DNA of 64,000 nucleotides from Bdellovibrionia bacterium (lineage in GTDB: Bacteria > Bdellovibrionota > Bdellovibrionia > Bdellovibrionales > JAGQZY01): contig JAUICP010000003.1 in NCBI GenBank assembly GCA_030427805.1, positions 1 to 64,000 of the forward strand. Reading direction: 5' to 3'. Below the pieces are notes generated by a model. The model was not told where the DNA came from. It made no database searches and saw nothing but the letters and a program-made list of their open reading frames with translations. Position numbers and translations under genes: made by a program. Positions within the stretch are counted from its first letter, which is position 1, and each line of letters opens with the position of its first letter. Of the stretch, positions 1 to 8,260 are shown piece by piece.

Positions 1-100
1 ATAAAATCGATTACAGCCTCTCGGTGTCGTAATAATGGAGCAACCAGACCAAAAATCATAATTATGACACTAAGAAACCGTCTTATTTTGAGCCTATTCA

Positions 101-301
101 GTGTCATTAATTTCGGATCAATTCGATGAGATTCAGTTCTCGTCTTGGGGAAAAGATCTCAAAGCCTTCTCAATTGGCTCTCCCATATATTTACCTTTCT
201 ATGCAATATGGCCTAAAGCCAATAAAAAGAGTATGAGCATCAAGAAACTCATCGAATGCCTTCCTAAGAAGCAAAATCCCAAAACGAAACAGCGAAAATA
301 A
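101..301 (+). pseudogene. possible C-terminal remnant of a LysR-type regulator
   Basis: A short open frame from a GTG whose C-terminal half (PIYLPFYAIWPK, then KKLIECL) resembles the last strand and helix of LysR substrate-binding domains, usually of the form lYavyPxxxxxsxkvraFidfL. All upstream frames are broken by stops, so nothing corresponds to the rest of a regulator. No ribosome binding site is evident. It could be a decayed gene end or chance. The family resemblance is weak and is my inference. Confidence 0.25.
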
Positions 302-317
302 TTAGGAAATTCCTAAT
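301..317. promoter_or_regulatory. 17-bp perfect palindrome upstream of the 388 gene
   Basis: ATTAGGAA-A-TTCCTAAT has 8-bp arms with one central base, about 70 bp upstream of the next start codon. It may be an operator for a dimeric regulator or the end of the decayed upstream gene. No T-tract follows, so it is not a terminator. Confidence 0.35.
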
Positions 318-387
318 CATTCACTTCAAAACTGTCGAATTACTAAGTTCAAGGCTAAAGTTAAATCAACCATTTAGAGGAGTGTTG

Positions 388-744
388 ATGTCAGCTGCTA
401 AGAAGTTAAATCTTGAAGAATTCGATAACCCTGGACAAATAAAGAAATTCATCGACGAAGACATAAACCAAGTGGGCTGCATGCTCCACGCGTTTTACGA
501 GTCTCGCGGAAATGAATTTGTTGAGCTCGATCGCTTTCTGGCAAAAAACCACAAAAGCATGAACAACTACTTTCAGTATCTCGAAAGGGACTATCGCTTC
601 GACATGGATTCGGAGAACAAACTGGATTCTTTCGATCCTCGACAGTTTATTCACAAGCAAAAGGCTCACATCGACGAGCTCAAGAAGATTGGCTGCCCCC
701 AATCCCTTAAAATCATCGAATTCAAAAAATCATTCATACTTTAG
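388..744 (+). CDS. hypothetical protein, 118 aa
   Basis: I do not recognise this protein. It is soluble, charged and mostly helical by composition, with no signal peptide or membrane segment, one Cys in the first half and one near the end. The ATG at 388 is preceded five bases upstream by AGGAG, so it is preferred over the in-frame GTG (382) and TTG (385). A palindrome lies upstream and paired inverted repeats follow, suggesting a monocistronic unit convergent with the YkgJ-type gene. Confidence 0.7.
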   Translation: MSAAKKLNLEEFDNPGQIKKFIDEDINQVGCMLHAFYESRGNEFVELDRFLAKNHKSMNNYFQYLERDYRFDMDSENKLDSFDPRQFIHKQKAHIDELKKIGCPQSLKIIEFKKSFIL

Positions 745-756
745 GTAGAAGCTTCC

Positions 757-797
757 TTTTGGTAGCGCAATGGCGTTACCAAAAGAGAATTCTCTTT
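757..797. terminator. two abutting inverted repeats between convergent genes
   Basis: TTTTGGTAGCGC-AATG-GCGTTACCAAAA (757-784) forms a 12-bp stem with one G.T pair. It runs straight into the perfect palindrome AAAGAGAATTCTCTTT (782-797). They lie between the convergent 3' ends at 744 and 833, where a bidirectional terminator is expected. The first stem lacks a canonical trailing T-run, so a rho-independent role is inferred from position. Confidence 0.45.
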
Positions 798-832
798 CGC
801 CCTTGATAAATTTTCGCTAACAAAAGAACACT

Positions 833-1513
833 TTACCGGATGGTTTTTTCGGGCGATGGGCCTATTGAGGCCTGGCTTTCGATTTCGTCCAGAAGCAAGC
901 GGGCCATGGGCCCCGATTCTGTTGATGAAGTGGCGGCACTTGCGATGATCTCAGCTTCTGGGTCAATGTACATACGCGGATGCCTTGAGTCCTCTTTATT
1001 ACACAGGGCCGGCTCATCCAGAGAAAGGTGCTTGCGGCAATAGAGAGGACGCCAGTTGTAGACTTTGCACTGCCCGCCCTCGTCTAAAAAAACGCATTCG
1101 CGATCTTTTCCCTCAAGCTGGTACCAAGTTCGCGAATTGGCATCGACTTGTTTTAGAAGTCGATTCACATCGATTTGGATTCCAAGGTCTTCTATTACTT
1201 CTCTTAACAGCACGGCTTCATCTCGAGTGATTGTGACCACTTGCTTGCAACACTCATGGCATCCCGCTTTACAGCTGATTTTAGCACTGAGATCTTTTTG
1301 CTTTTCCATTTGCTGATCGAGACGCTGATCCATCGAAATTTGAAAGTACTCGGCCACCCGCTTGGGATTTCTTTCTTTGAGCGCTTTGTATTTTTTTATA
1401 TGATGATCGAGGCGCTTGAACACCAAATCTTTCTGGGTATCATCCAGGTGATCGCGCAAGAGAGCCTCTAAACTACGACTCAAACAAATTGAATTTCCAT
1501 CAAGATCAGACAT
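833..1513 (-). CDS. YkgJ-type cysteine-cluster protein
   Basis: A 226-residue cytosolic protein of the YkgJ/UPF0153 Cys-cluster family. The family is thought to bind zinc or an Fe-S cluster, and its biochemical role is unknown. The signature CKAGCHECC sits about a third of the way in, followed by CVFLDEGGQCKVYNWRPLYCR, the usual second Cys-containing block (Cys, then CxxYxxRPxxCR). The N-terminal helical part (about residues 1-70) is longer than in the shortest family members. The ATG follows AAGGAG at good spacing. It converges on the 388 gene. Family assignment is firm, function is not. Confidence 0.8.
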   Translation of the reverse strand: MSDLDGNSICLSRSLEALLRDHLDDTQKDLVFKRLDHHIKKYKALKERNPKRVAEYFQISMDQRLDQQMEKQKDLSAKISCKAGCHECCKQVVTITRDEAVLLREVIEDLGIQIDVNRLLKQVDANSRTWYQLEGKDRECVFLDEGGQCKVYNWRPLYCRKHLSLDEPALCNKEDSRHPRMYIDPEAEIIASAATSSTESGPMARLLLDEIESQASIGPSPEKTIR

Positions 1514-1613
1514 TACGAGCTCCTTGCTTGGCTCTATCCTATCAAATTCTCAGCAAAAAAAGGGACCCGACACAGTGTGAACAGACCAAAAAAAGACCAG
1601 CGTCGAGTCTATT

Positions 1614-1624
1614 GTGCCTGGCAC
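1614..1624. repeat. GTGCC-T-GGCAC inverted motif
   Basis: A perfect short palindrome in the non-coding 180 bp between the divergent YkgJ-type gene and the parvulin gene. With the nearby GGGACCCGACACAGTG (1562-1577) it resembles intergenic repeat elements I associate with deltaproteobacterial genomes. Only one copy is seen here, so its repeat nature is inference. Confidence 0.25.
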
Positions 1625-1694
1625 CTAAGCTTTTGACCCGACTGCAAAACTCTGATAGCCCTGAATCCTCAAAAATCACTATTGGAGGGACGTT

Positions 1695-1967
1695 ATGTCT
1701 TCAGTAAAAGCAAAGCATATCTTGGTAGAACAAGAGTATGAAGCACAGGATTTGATTAAAAAACTCGGCGAAGGTGAAACTTTCGAAACTCTTGCACAGA
1801 AGTTTTCAAAATGTCCTTCATCGCAAGAAGGTGGAGACTTGGGTGAATTCACTAAGGGCCAAATGGTTAAGCCATTTGAAGATGCTGCCTTCGCTCTTGG
1901 CGTTGGTGAAACTTCAGCCCCAGTAAAAACCCAATTTGGATATCATTTGATCCATCGCTATAACTAA
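1695..1967 (+). CDS. parvulin-type peptidyl-prolyl isomerase
   Basis: A 90-residue single-domain parvulin (rotamase) of the PpiC type that would isomerise X-Pro bonds. Family hallmarks are the opening KAKHILV, the middle SxxGGDLGEFTKGQM, and the closing PVKTQFGYHLIHRY. There is no signal peptide, so it is cytosolic like E. coli PpiC (about 93 residues). The start follows GGAGGGACGTT, a strong ribosome binding site. A rho-independent terminator begins 77 bp after the stop, so the gene is probably monocistronic. Confidence 0.9.
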   Translation: MSSVKAKHILVEQEYEAQDLIKKLGEGETFETLAQKFSKCPSSQEGGDLGEFTKGQMVKPFEDAAFALGVGETSAPVKTQFGYHLIHRYN

Positions 1968-2043
1968 TAAATTGAGGCATTGGCTTTCAGAATAAATCTG
2001 GTCCGCCAAGACTCGATTGAGTGAAAGCGAAGCCACAAATAAG

Positions 2044-2071
2044 AAAAGCCAGCTCAATGCTGGCTTTTTTT
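2044..2071 (+). terminator. rho-independent terminator after the parvulin gene
   Basis: AAAAGCCAGC-TCAAT-GCTGGCTTTT: a perfect 10-bp stem with a 5-base loop, followed by more T residues. The A-rich 5' arm means it could also work in the other direction, where it overlaps the stop codon of the small basic gene. Confidence 0.85.
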
Positions 2072-2183
2072 ATTTCGACCACTTTAGTCTTTCTTCCTTC
2101 GTACGCTCTTTCAAACGCTTCTTACGACGACGACGGCGACGATCGATTTCTTTTTTACGCTCAGACTTTTTGTGCTTAGCCAT
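2070..2183 (-). CDS. small highly basic protein, 37 aa
   Basis: A short gene encoding 37 residues, more than half Lys or Arg, with a run of six Arg in the middle and ending LKWSK. The ATG is preceded by AAGGAG at seven bases, an excellent ribosome binding site, and the frame is clean. This supports it as real despite its size. The composition suggests nucleic-acid or ribosome binding, like very small ribosomal proteins, but I cannot place it in a family. It ends inside the terminator of the convergent parvulin gene. Confidence 0.6.
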   Translation of the reverse strand: MAKHKKSERKKEIDRRRRRRKKRLKERTKEERLKWSK

Positions 2184-2357
2184 CAAATCTCCTTAATTAC
2201 ATTGAGGGGGTCAAAATAACCCAATTCTCAATTGGGATTCAAGCACTTTTCATCAAACTTGCAGAATCCTCTCAACAGCTTTTCAACTGACTGAAATTAC
2301 TGAATTTTCTGGCGCCCCACCCTTGAAATTGCTACCAAAGATCAAGGGAGAAAACTT

Positions 2358-3563
2358 ATGAAAACACTAACTCTAATTCTAATTGGATTATTTATCACTA
2401 CTCACGCTGATGCCAACTCCACCCACGAAAGTCGGATCGATGCTCTCGAAAAGAAAGTGCAGACCCTCACCGAGGCGGCCGGAGACAAACAAACAGCCCA
2501 GGATCTCGGAAAAGCCCAGGGAGCTCGTTACCTAGGGGCCAAACAAGGTAATGTAACTATTGGTGGCTATGGCGAGGTCGTCTGGCGTAAAGCCTCTGGC
2601 GATAGCGACCCCACTAAGGTTGGGCAAACGACCGACGTCTATCGATTCGTCCCCTACATTTCTTATGGATTTACCGAAAACCTCTCATTAAACTCTGAAA
2701 TCGAATTTGAACACTCCAACCAGGTCGTCATTGAACTTCTCTATCTCGACTATAATTTTTGGGAGAACTACGGCGTTCAAATTGGACACTTCTTTATTCC
2801 TGTCGGGCTCGTCAACACCAGCCATGAGCCGATCTTCTTTCCGATGGTCGATCGCCCACGAACCGAGCGCTTCCTCATTCCAAGCACATGGCACGAGAAT
2901 GGAATTAATTTTTATAACACCTGGGGCAATCTTAAGTACTCTTACGGTCTAATGACAGCCCCTAATGCTGCCAACTACTCGGCATCAAGCTGGATTCGCG
3001 GCGGACGACAAAAAGGTGGACAGGCCACAGCCAATGATCACGTCTATTATCTCAGCTTCGACTACAATATTGATGACTTTGGCTTTATCGGCGGAAGTAT
3101 TGTTTCTGGAAATTCTGCACAAGGTAACGAGGCTCTCGGTGACGCCAACCTGAGCATTTCCGAAATACACGGTCAGTTTCAAAAGTGGGGAGCCCGGCTT
3201 TCTTTTCTTTTTGCCCAGGGCAGCCTCAGTGATACCGATAAAATTTTCACAGCCACGGGACAGGGCCTTGGCGAGAATTCTGTCGGTTATTACGCTACTT
3301 TAGAATATGATGTTCTCCAGCTCCTCGACGTCAACGACGGGCAGAAGCTGAACCTATTTCTTCACTACAACTTTCTAAATCTTCATGATAGCGTCGACCC
3401 CAGTATTACCAAGAATGAAACTCTCGAAATGACGAGCTTTAACCTCGGTTTTAACTACTATCCAACCGAACAGGTCGTTGTTAAAGTCGAGCATGAGAAC
3501 TTAAAAGAAAAAAGTGGAGATACCATTGATTCTACAAAAGTTGGCCTTGGCTTTATTTTCTAA
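2358..3563 (+). CDS. porin-like outer-membrane beta-barrel protein
   Basis: A 401-residue exported protein. A signal peptide ends near residue 20 (THADA), followed by a short coiled-coil stretch (RIDALEKKVQTL) as seen in trimeric phosphate-selective-porin-like proteins. A glycine- and aromatic-rich barrel then starts at VTIGGYGEVVW and ends in a C-terminal F (LGFIF), the usual barrel-insertion signal. The substrate is unknown. The next gene (FMN-binding) overlaps its 3' end, and membrane proteins and ApbE follow. It is therefore probably the outer-membrane part of a redox or uptake module (inference). Start: ATG after AAGGGAGAAAACTT. Confidence 0.75.
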   Translation: MKTLTLILIGLFITTHADANSTHESRIDALEKKVQTLTEAAGDKQTAQDLGKAQGARYLGAKQGNVTIGGYGEVVWRKASGDSDPTKVGQTTDVYRFVPYISYGFTENLSLNSEIEFEHSNQVVIELLYLDYNFWENYGVQIGHFFIPVGLVNTSHEPIFFPMVDRPRTERFLIPSTWHENGINFYNTWGNLKYSYGLMTAPNAANYSASSWIRGGRQKGGQATANDHVYYLSFDYNIDDFGFIGGSIVSGNSAQGNEALGDANLSISEIHGQFQKWGARLSFLFAQGSLSDTDKIFTATGQGLGENSVGYYATLEYDVLQLLDVNDGQKLNLFLHYNFLNLHDSVDPSITKNETLEMTSFNLGFNYYPTEQVVVKVEHENLKEKSGDTIDSTKVGLGFIF

Positions 3564-4146
3564 AAACAACAAGGTCCGCCTCCTTATTAGTTTGTTAGCT
3601 ATTTGTTTCAGTCAATCAGCCTTGGGTGATTTTTCCTCTCCCGAGGCTTTGACTTGTGAATACTTCTCTTGTGAGTCCGTCGAAAAAGAAACGAAGGTCG
3701 TCTCGCCCGAGATACGAGACCACCTTAAAAAGACCTTGAATCTCAAGCAAGACGTGCGCCCTTTTTTACAAAGCTTTAAAGCCGTTAAAAATAAAAAAGT
3801 TATCGGCTACGGACTTATTGATAGCCACCGAGTCAGAACAAAAAACCAAGCTCTACTCTTTATCTTTTCTCCGTCGGGAGATATTCAATCCATAGAAATT
3901 CTCGCATTTTTTGAGCCCAAAGAGTATCAACCCAAAAAATCCTTTCTCAATTCAGTAAAAAACCTTGGCCAAAAAATGGGCGGGGAAATTTCTATGCAAA
4001 CCGGGGCGACACTGACTTCCTATGCCGTTGATCGGGCCCGCAAAAAAGCCTCGTTTTTATTTAATAAATTAATAAAGCCACCTTCAACAGAAGCAGAAAA
4101 CGAAGCTCTCAGCCTCCATCAAAAGACTTCGCCCGCAGGACTCTAA
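3526..4146 (+). CDS. FMN-binding domain protein (flavinylated, NqrC/RnfG-like domain)
   Basis: An exported protein of about 206 residues with a signal peptide (RLLISLLAICFSQSALG) and a C-terminal FMN-binding domain. The motif MQTGATLTS near residue 162 matches the S/TGAT flavinylation signature to which ApbE attaches FMN through a threonine phosphoester. An ApbE gene lies 0.9 kb downstream, supporting this. Known relatives carry electrons outside the cytoplasmic membrane. The start is uncertain: TTG 3526 has GTGGAG at six bases, GTG 3514 or TTG 3547 are alternatives, and all overlap the porin gene. The next gene starts two bases after the stop. Confidence 0.75.
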   Translation: MILQKLALALFSKNNKVRLLISLLAICFSQSALGDFSSPEALTCEYFSCESVEKETKVVSPEIRDHLKKTLNLKQDVRPFLQSFKAVKNKKVIGYGLIDSHRVRTKNQALLFIFSPSGDIQSIEILAFFEPKEYQPKKSFLNSVKNLGQKMGGEISMQTGATLTSYAVDRARKKASFLFNKLIKPPSTEAENEALSLHQKTSPAGL

Positions 4147-4147
4147 G

Positions 4148-4639
4148 GTGAAAGCCTATAAAAGCCATATACCCCACCACGATCAATTGATGAGTCAGTA
4201 CCTCATGGTGTTCAATGTCTTACTCTTGTTAATAACCCCGGGCCTCGTTCTGATGCAAAGCCCTTTGGGCCTATTGCCATTGGAGAGTCTGACCCATGTT
4301 ACCGGCAACGAATCTCTCTTTCTCGATCCGGGAGTTTTTTCTGAAGCCCTCACCCACTATCATATACAAATTTTTATTTTGCTCGTTGCGGGCTTGAACT
4401 TTGTCGGTTGTTTTCTCAGGCAGAAAACCCTTTCGCCATTGATCAGAAGGGTCCTTTTTGTCTATTTTTCCAGCTCGGCCCTTCACTGCTTCTTCGGACT
4501 TCTTCTGTATGCCTGGTCGATCTACTTTCTTTCGGTTTTAAAGAGCCTCACTTTTTTTTCAGTTATCATCTCGTGGCTCATTTTAAGCTATGGTGCCAGT
4601 CATCTCTTTTACAAAAAGGCTTTTCAAGTTGAAAAATAA
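4148..4639 (+). CDS. polytopic membrane protein of the flavin module (A)
   Basis: A 163-residue protein with about four transmembrane helices (residues 20-38, 70-90, 100-125, 130-155). I do not recognise its family. His residues lie in or near membrane segments (HYHIQIFIL and ALHCFFGLL), compatible with heme or quinone contact, but no clear b-heme pattern is seen. The GTG start lies two bases after the FMN-binding gene's stop, so they are co-translated. It probably passes electrons between the membrane and the flavinylated partner (inference). Confidence 0.65.
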   Translation: MKAYKSHIPHHDQLMSQYLMVFNVLLLLITPGLVLMQSPLGLLPLESLTHVTGNESLFLDPGVFSEALTHYHIQIFILLVAGLNFVGCFLRQKTLSPLIRRVLFVYFSSSALHCFFGLLLYAWSIYFLSVLKSLTFFSVIISWLILSYGASHLFYKKAFQVEK

Positions 4640-5060
4640 ATCGAGCTGGCTACTCTTTCCAATTATCACCTGTTTTTTTCTTCAAGGAGTTACATCTCTA
4701 TTTATAATCCTTAATAACTATTATGTTACCCAAAGACCCAGTCTACCGAGCTTTGAGTTCTGGATTAAGAGTCAAAGCCACCACCTCTTCGTCATTCCTA
4801 TATTTCTATTTATTGTTTTTCATTTCGGAATGGTCTACCCAAGAAGAATGGGGCAAAGTCTTCGACTCTTTGTCCTCGTATTGTTTCTGTCTTTGGCGAA
4901 TATTTTAATTGGTCTTTTACCCACTCTTTTTAGTGACATAAAAATGGGTTTTTACTCAGATCTTAAATTAATAAGTTCTGTCCTATTTCAGCTTTGTTAC
5001 TGGGGAGCACTTTTTTACCTCGTCATCCCGATCCCTAGGGAGAACAAAAAAACTGCTTAA
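4629..5060 (+). CDS. polytopic membrane protein of the flavin module (B)
   Basis: About 143 residues with three to four transmembrane helices. A striking His-rich second segment, QSHHLFVIPIFLFIVFHFGM, places three His in or beside the membrane. The TTG at 4629 overlaps the previous gene by 11 bases; ATG 4590 is an alternative with a longer overlap. It is similar in size and topology to the preceding gene, and the two may form a heterodimer. The 3' end overlaps the convergent ApbE gene by 26 bases. No family recognised. Confidence 0.6.
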   Translation: MKNKSSWLLFPIITCFFLQGVTSLFIILNNYYVTQRPSLPSFEFWIKSQSHHLFVIPIFLFIVFHFGMVYPRRMGQSLRLFVLVLFLSLANILIGLLPTLFSDIKMGFYSDLKLISSVLFQLCYWGALFYLVIPIPRENKKTA

Positions 5061-6078
5061 AATTCTTAGAGGTTTCTACGGCACCGGTCTGATCGATATG
5101 AAGCCAGGCTATATTTTTTAATGGAAACTCCCGCCTCACTTTTGGCGCTATAATACTCAAAGCCGTGGTCATTCCATCAATTCGCGCACTCGAACCAAGA
5201 CCCACCACAGTTATTGAACTCGTACCTTGCTGGGAGTGTCCCTCTTTTAAATCGAGGAGGTGATTATTTTTTGAAGTGCCTCTATAGATATTATAATTAC
5301 CACTTGTGGAGATGGTACTACCAGGGTGACAAGTCACATAGCTCTTCTGAAAGTCTCTTTGCCGACTTCCTTGGACAGATTTGGGCCAAAGAATATTAAA
5401 GTGACAGCGGTGAGAACAATAAATATCACCACTAATTTTCAAAAGAGCCTTCTCTCCGGAATCAATTATTTTCCGAGCTTGATCCAAAGCGTATCCTTTA
5501 CCGATTCCACCAAAATCCAGGAGTCGAGCATCTTCTTTTATATTGATCGAGCAGGCTTCACTCATTTGATGAGTTGCCGATCCCTTAAATCGAATCAGAT
5601 CTGCGGTATTTTTCTTTTTTCGAACGCCCCTATTAAAGGCGTAAAGATCTTCGGTCAGTGGTGCGACCTTGGCATTAAATACCCCATGACTCTCACGACA
5701 TACTTCCTCGGAAATTTTAAGGAGGTTCTTAAAATCAGAAGGTAGCACTGTATCACTATTTTTTCGAAGACCCATGAGATGGGAATCGGGTCTGTAGTTA
5801 GAATAGTAATTCTCTACTTTTTGAAAGGCTTTAAATAACATTGGAACTTTATCACGGCTTCGCTTCTCAATAAAAATTTGCGCCTTCGTTCCCATGACAA
5901 GTGACTCTCTAAAATCAAAGTCTTTATTCGCTTCTGGAGCCCCAGAATCAAGTAGCACAATAGCGGAATCATCTGGCTTTAGGTCGGGCTGACTTTGACA
6001 GGAAAGCATATTCAACAGGGCGATTGGGCCAAGTAGAAAAAGGATTCGGAAGATGAGCTTGCTCTTTTGTTTATTCAA
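5035..6078 (-). CDS. apbE: FAD:protein FMN transferase (ApbE lipoprotein)
   Basis: ApbE transfers FMN from FAD to Thr of target proteins outside the cytoplasm and needs Mg2+. The 347-residue product has a lipoprotein signal (LLNMLSC). Family motifs include MGTKAQIF, the block YSNYRPDSHLMGLRKN, DFGGIGKGYALD, LLKISGDIY, and the metal-site motif IDGMTTALS. It is oriented tail-to-tail with the FMN-binding and membrane genes, its evident substrate locus. The start is TTG with AGGA upstream; the next gene begins divergently only 14 bp away, so the promoters must overlap coding DNA. Confidence 0.9.
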   Translation of the reverse strand: MNKQKSKLIFRILFLLGPIALLNMLSCQSQPDLKPDDSAIVLLDSGAPEANKDFDFRESLVMGTKAQIFIEKRSRDKVPMLFKAFQKVENYYSNYRPDSHLMGLRKNSDTVLPSDFKNLLKISEEVCRESHGVFNAKVAPLTEDLYAFNRGVRKKKNTADLIRFKGSATHQMSEACSINIKEDARLLDFGGIGKGYALDQARKIIDSGEKALLKISGDIYCSHRCHFNILWPKSVQGSRQRDFQKSYVTCHPGSTISTSGNYNIYRGTSKNNHLLDLKEGHSQQGTSSITVVGLGSSARIDGMTTALSIIAPKVRREFPLKNIAWLHIDQTGAVETSKNFKQFFCSP

Positions 6079-6092
6079 TCTAAACTATTCCT

Positions 6093-6773
6093 ATGAGTAC
6101 AGAATTTATCTATGATTTTCAGTTCGAAGATGGTTCAAAGCGATCCTACACCCTCCAACTCTCAGATAAAACTGGATTTATACTTAGTAACATAGATGAA
6201 TCTCAGCTACCAGAGTGGACCCATTTATCCTACAAAAAATGCAAAGATTGTCCTCTGGATGAGTCAAAGCATCAGTTCTGCCCTGTTGCAAAGAATCTCT
6301 CGCCCTATCTTGAAGAATACAAAGATCAAAAGAGTTACGTAAAGGTCCATGTGCGCGTCACGTCTGAGGATCGGTTTTACGAGAAAAAAACAAGTCTCCA
6401 AGATGGACTCTATTCTTTTTTTGGAATTGTCTTTGCGACGAGTGGCTGCCCCAATATGGATTTTCTTCGCCCCATGGCTCGCTTCCACCTGCCTTTTTCT
6501 AATGTTGATGAAACCATTGTTCGTTCACTTGGTTTTTATCTCCTCAAACAATATTTCAATATGAAAGATGGTGGCGAGGCCGATTTTGAATTGAAACACT
6601 TTGAAGAGGCCTACCGCAAAGTCATTAGAGTGAATAAAGATTTTGTCGAAAGAATTCACTACATCGGCTCCGGTGATGCCGAAAGTAATTCAATTATTGC
6701 CCTCGATGGCTTTGCCCAACTTCTACACCTACAGCTCGAACAAGATCTCCCCGATATAAGAGAGCTTTTTTAG
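6093..6773 (+). CDS. conserved protein with CxxCPL...CPVA motif
   Basis: A 226-residue cytosolic protein. Its clearest feature is CKDCPLDESKHQFCPVAKNL (residues about 50-69): three Cys with spacing that could bind metal or an Fe-S cluster. The rest is mixed alpha/beta with a fourth Cys in ATSGCPNMDF. It resembles uncharacterised proteobacterial proteins with the same NCPL/CPVA pattern. I recall these as a domain of unknown function and cannot name a role. It is divergent from apbE with a 14-bp gap and has no strong ribosome binding site. Confidence 0.7.
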   Translation: MSTEFIYDFQFEDGSKRSYTLQLSDKTGFILSNIDESQLPEWTHLSYKKCKDCPLDESKHQFCPVAKNLSPYLEEYKDQKSYVKVHVRVTSEDRFYEKKTSLQDGLYSFFGIVFATSGCPNMDFLRPMARFHLPFSNVDETIVRSLGFYLLKQYFNMKDGGEADFELKHFEEAYRKVIRVNKDFVERIHYIGSGDAESNSIIALDGFAQLLHLQLEQDLPDIRELF

Positions 6774-6888
6774 GCGCCCCATCAGAACATTCTTTTGATC
6801 ACTAAAACCTGATCCAACATGGATCGTCGTAAAGAGGCATAGGCCTTGCAAATTCCCTTTCACAAACGTGGTGACTCAGGAATTTTCG

Positions 6889-8142
6889 ATGAAAATAAAT
6901 GCACTTTTTATGCTTACGATTGCCATCTTCTTTCAGGCTCATATGGCCAAGGCTGAGGCTTTCAAATGTGAAGACTATTTTACTCAGCTTCCGCAAATAG
7001 AAGTCCAAGTTCCCGAAAGTCGCCTCAGGGCCCAAGAAGTCCATCAAAACCAAGAACGTCCCACGACTCTCAAATCGCGAATCGTAAAGGCTTTTAAATC
7101 CTGGCTGCGAAAGCCCCTCGAATGGATTTCTGGCTATACCTACCTCTTGAAAAAATCCAATGAAGCAAGACTCATCAACCCCGGGAAGTCCCACCTCTAC
7201 TTCAGAGATTTTCTTTCGACCATGGATATCGATTACAACGTCCAAAGACTGCCCGGAGCAAAAATCGCCAAAACAGGTCCACTCGTCATGGTTTCAAATC
7301 ACCCTTTTGGCCTCGTCGAATCCCTTGCCCTTGTCGACTACATTATTCAGCAAAGAGATGATCTCAAAATCATTGTGAACCAGGCACTTCTCGACGTGGT
7401 CCCAGAAGAACTGCACAAACACTTCATTACGGTCAACATTAGTGATGGAGCTAGTAAAGAAGAAAAGCAAAAGGCCAACCTCAAGGCCATGCGTGAAGCC
7501 AATGGCCACCTTTCACAGGGAGGATCGTTACTTCTTTATCCCTATGGAAAAGCTTCTTTGCGGTCTAATAATCCCGTACACAACTACGCTATTGATAGTT
7601 TCTGGAAAGTCGGCTTTCTCTCTATGGTCGGTAAATCCGACGCCCAGATCGTAAATTTCTTTGTTCCAGGAGAGAACTCCGATGTCTTTTACAAGTATGG
7701 AGATCTTGGCAATGGCTTGGGGCGAATGGTTCTATTCTTACGCGAAATTATTTGGCGAAGTGGCCAAACACTTCATATTGTTCAAGGCACAAGTTATTCC
7801 AACAAAGACGTCAGAGAGTTTTTTGGACTGAATCAGAGTCGGAGTAATGAGGCAAAAGTGGCACTTATGGCCTACTTAAAGCTGCGTACCTATTTACTGG
7901 CAAAGGACAATCAAGCCGAAGGGTCTTTTGCAACGCCCGATTTAGGGAGTTACTTCACTCCTGGCATCTACAACCTGGGGCCAAGGGTCTTTGCCGGAGA
8001 CTTGCAACAACTCGTCGATGCGAACCTTGAAGATCTCCATAGCCCTGTTGAAATTCGAGAGTTTTTAGGGGAAGAAATTTATTACCTCTACGATCAATAC
8101 CAAAGATTCCATTCCGGTAGTTTAATGCCTGAAAATCTGTGA
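6889..8142 (+). CDS. exported PlsC-like lysophospholipid acyltransferase
   Basis: About 417 residues. The motif SNHPFGLVES near residue 137 matches block I of the hemolysin-like acyltransferase subfamily (NHPxGGxDGxxL), with Glu in place of Asp. A second block, LLYPYGKAS, matches the FPxGxxS motif. Members acylate lysolipids or amino-acyl lipids at the cytoplasmic membrane. The ATG at 6889 gives a convincing signal peptide (LFMLTIAIFFQAHMAKA), unlike the usual cytosolic enzymes; GTG 6868 would place it internally. A periplasmic acyltransferase is unusual, as the acyl donor would have to be a lipid. Confidence 0.7.
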   Translation: MKINALFMLTIAIFFQAHMAKAEAFKCEDYFTQLPQIEVQVPESRLRAQEVHQNQERPTTLKSRIVKAFKSWLRKPLEWISGYTYLLKKSNEARLINPGKSHLYFRDFLSTMDIDYNVQRLPGAKIAKTGPLVMVSNHPFGLVESLALVDYIIQQRDDLKIIVNQALLDVVPEELHKHFITVNISDGASKEEKQKANLKAMREANGHLSQGGSLLLYPYGKASLRSNNPVHNYAIDSFWKVGFLSMVGKSDAQIVNFFVPGENSDVFYKYGDLGNGLGRMVLFLREIIWRSGQTLHIVQGTSYSNKDVREFFGLNQSRSNEAKVALMAYLKLRTYLLAKDNQAEGSFATPDLGSYFTPGIYNLGPRVFAGDLQQLVDANLEDLHSPVEIREFLGEEIYYLYDQYQRFHSGSLMPENL

Positions 8143-8260
8143 AAATTCTAATCGAGGCTCTTTTAGTCACTTTTGTTTATAGGTTTTTCACGGATAAAGT
8201 GAATTTTTATTATCAAATTTTCTCCTAATGCCATGAATTCGCCCTTAGAGGACCAGTAAA

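Noticed and set aside
1614-1624. sigma-54 promoter at CTGGCAC
   Set aside because: The -24 half is perfect but the -12 TTGC is missing.
1489-1707. 72-codon frame between the YkgJ-type and parvulin genes
   Set aside because: Lies across intergenic repeat-like sequence, without start signals.
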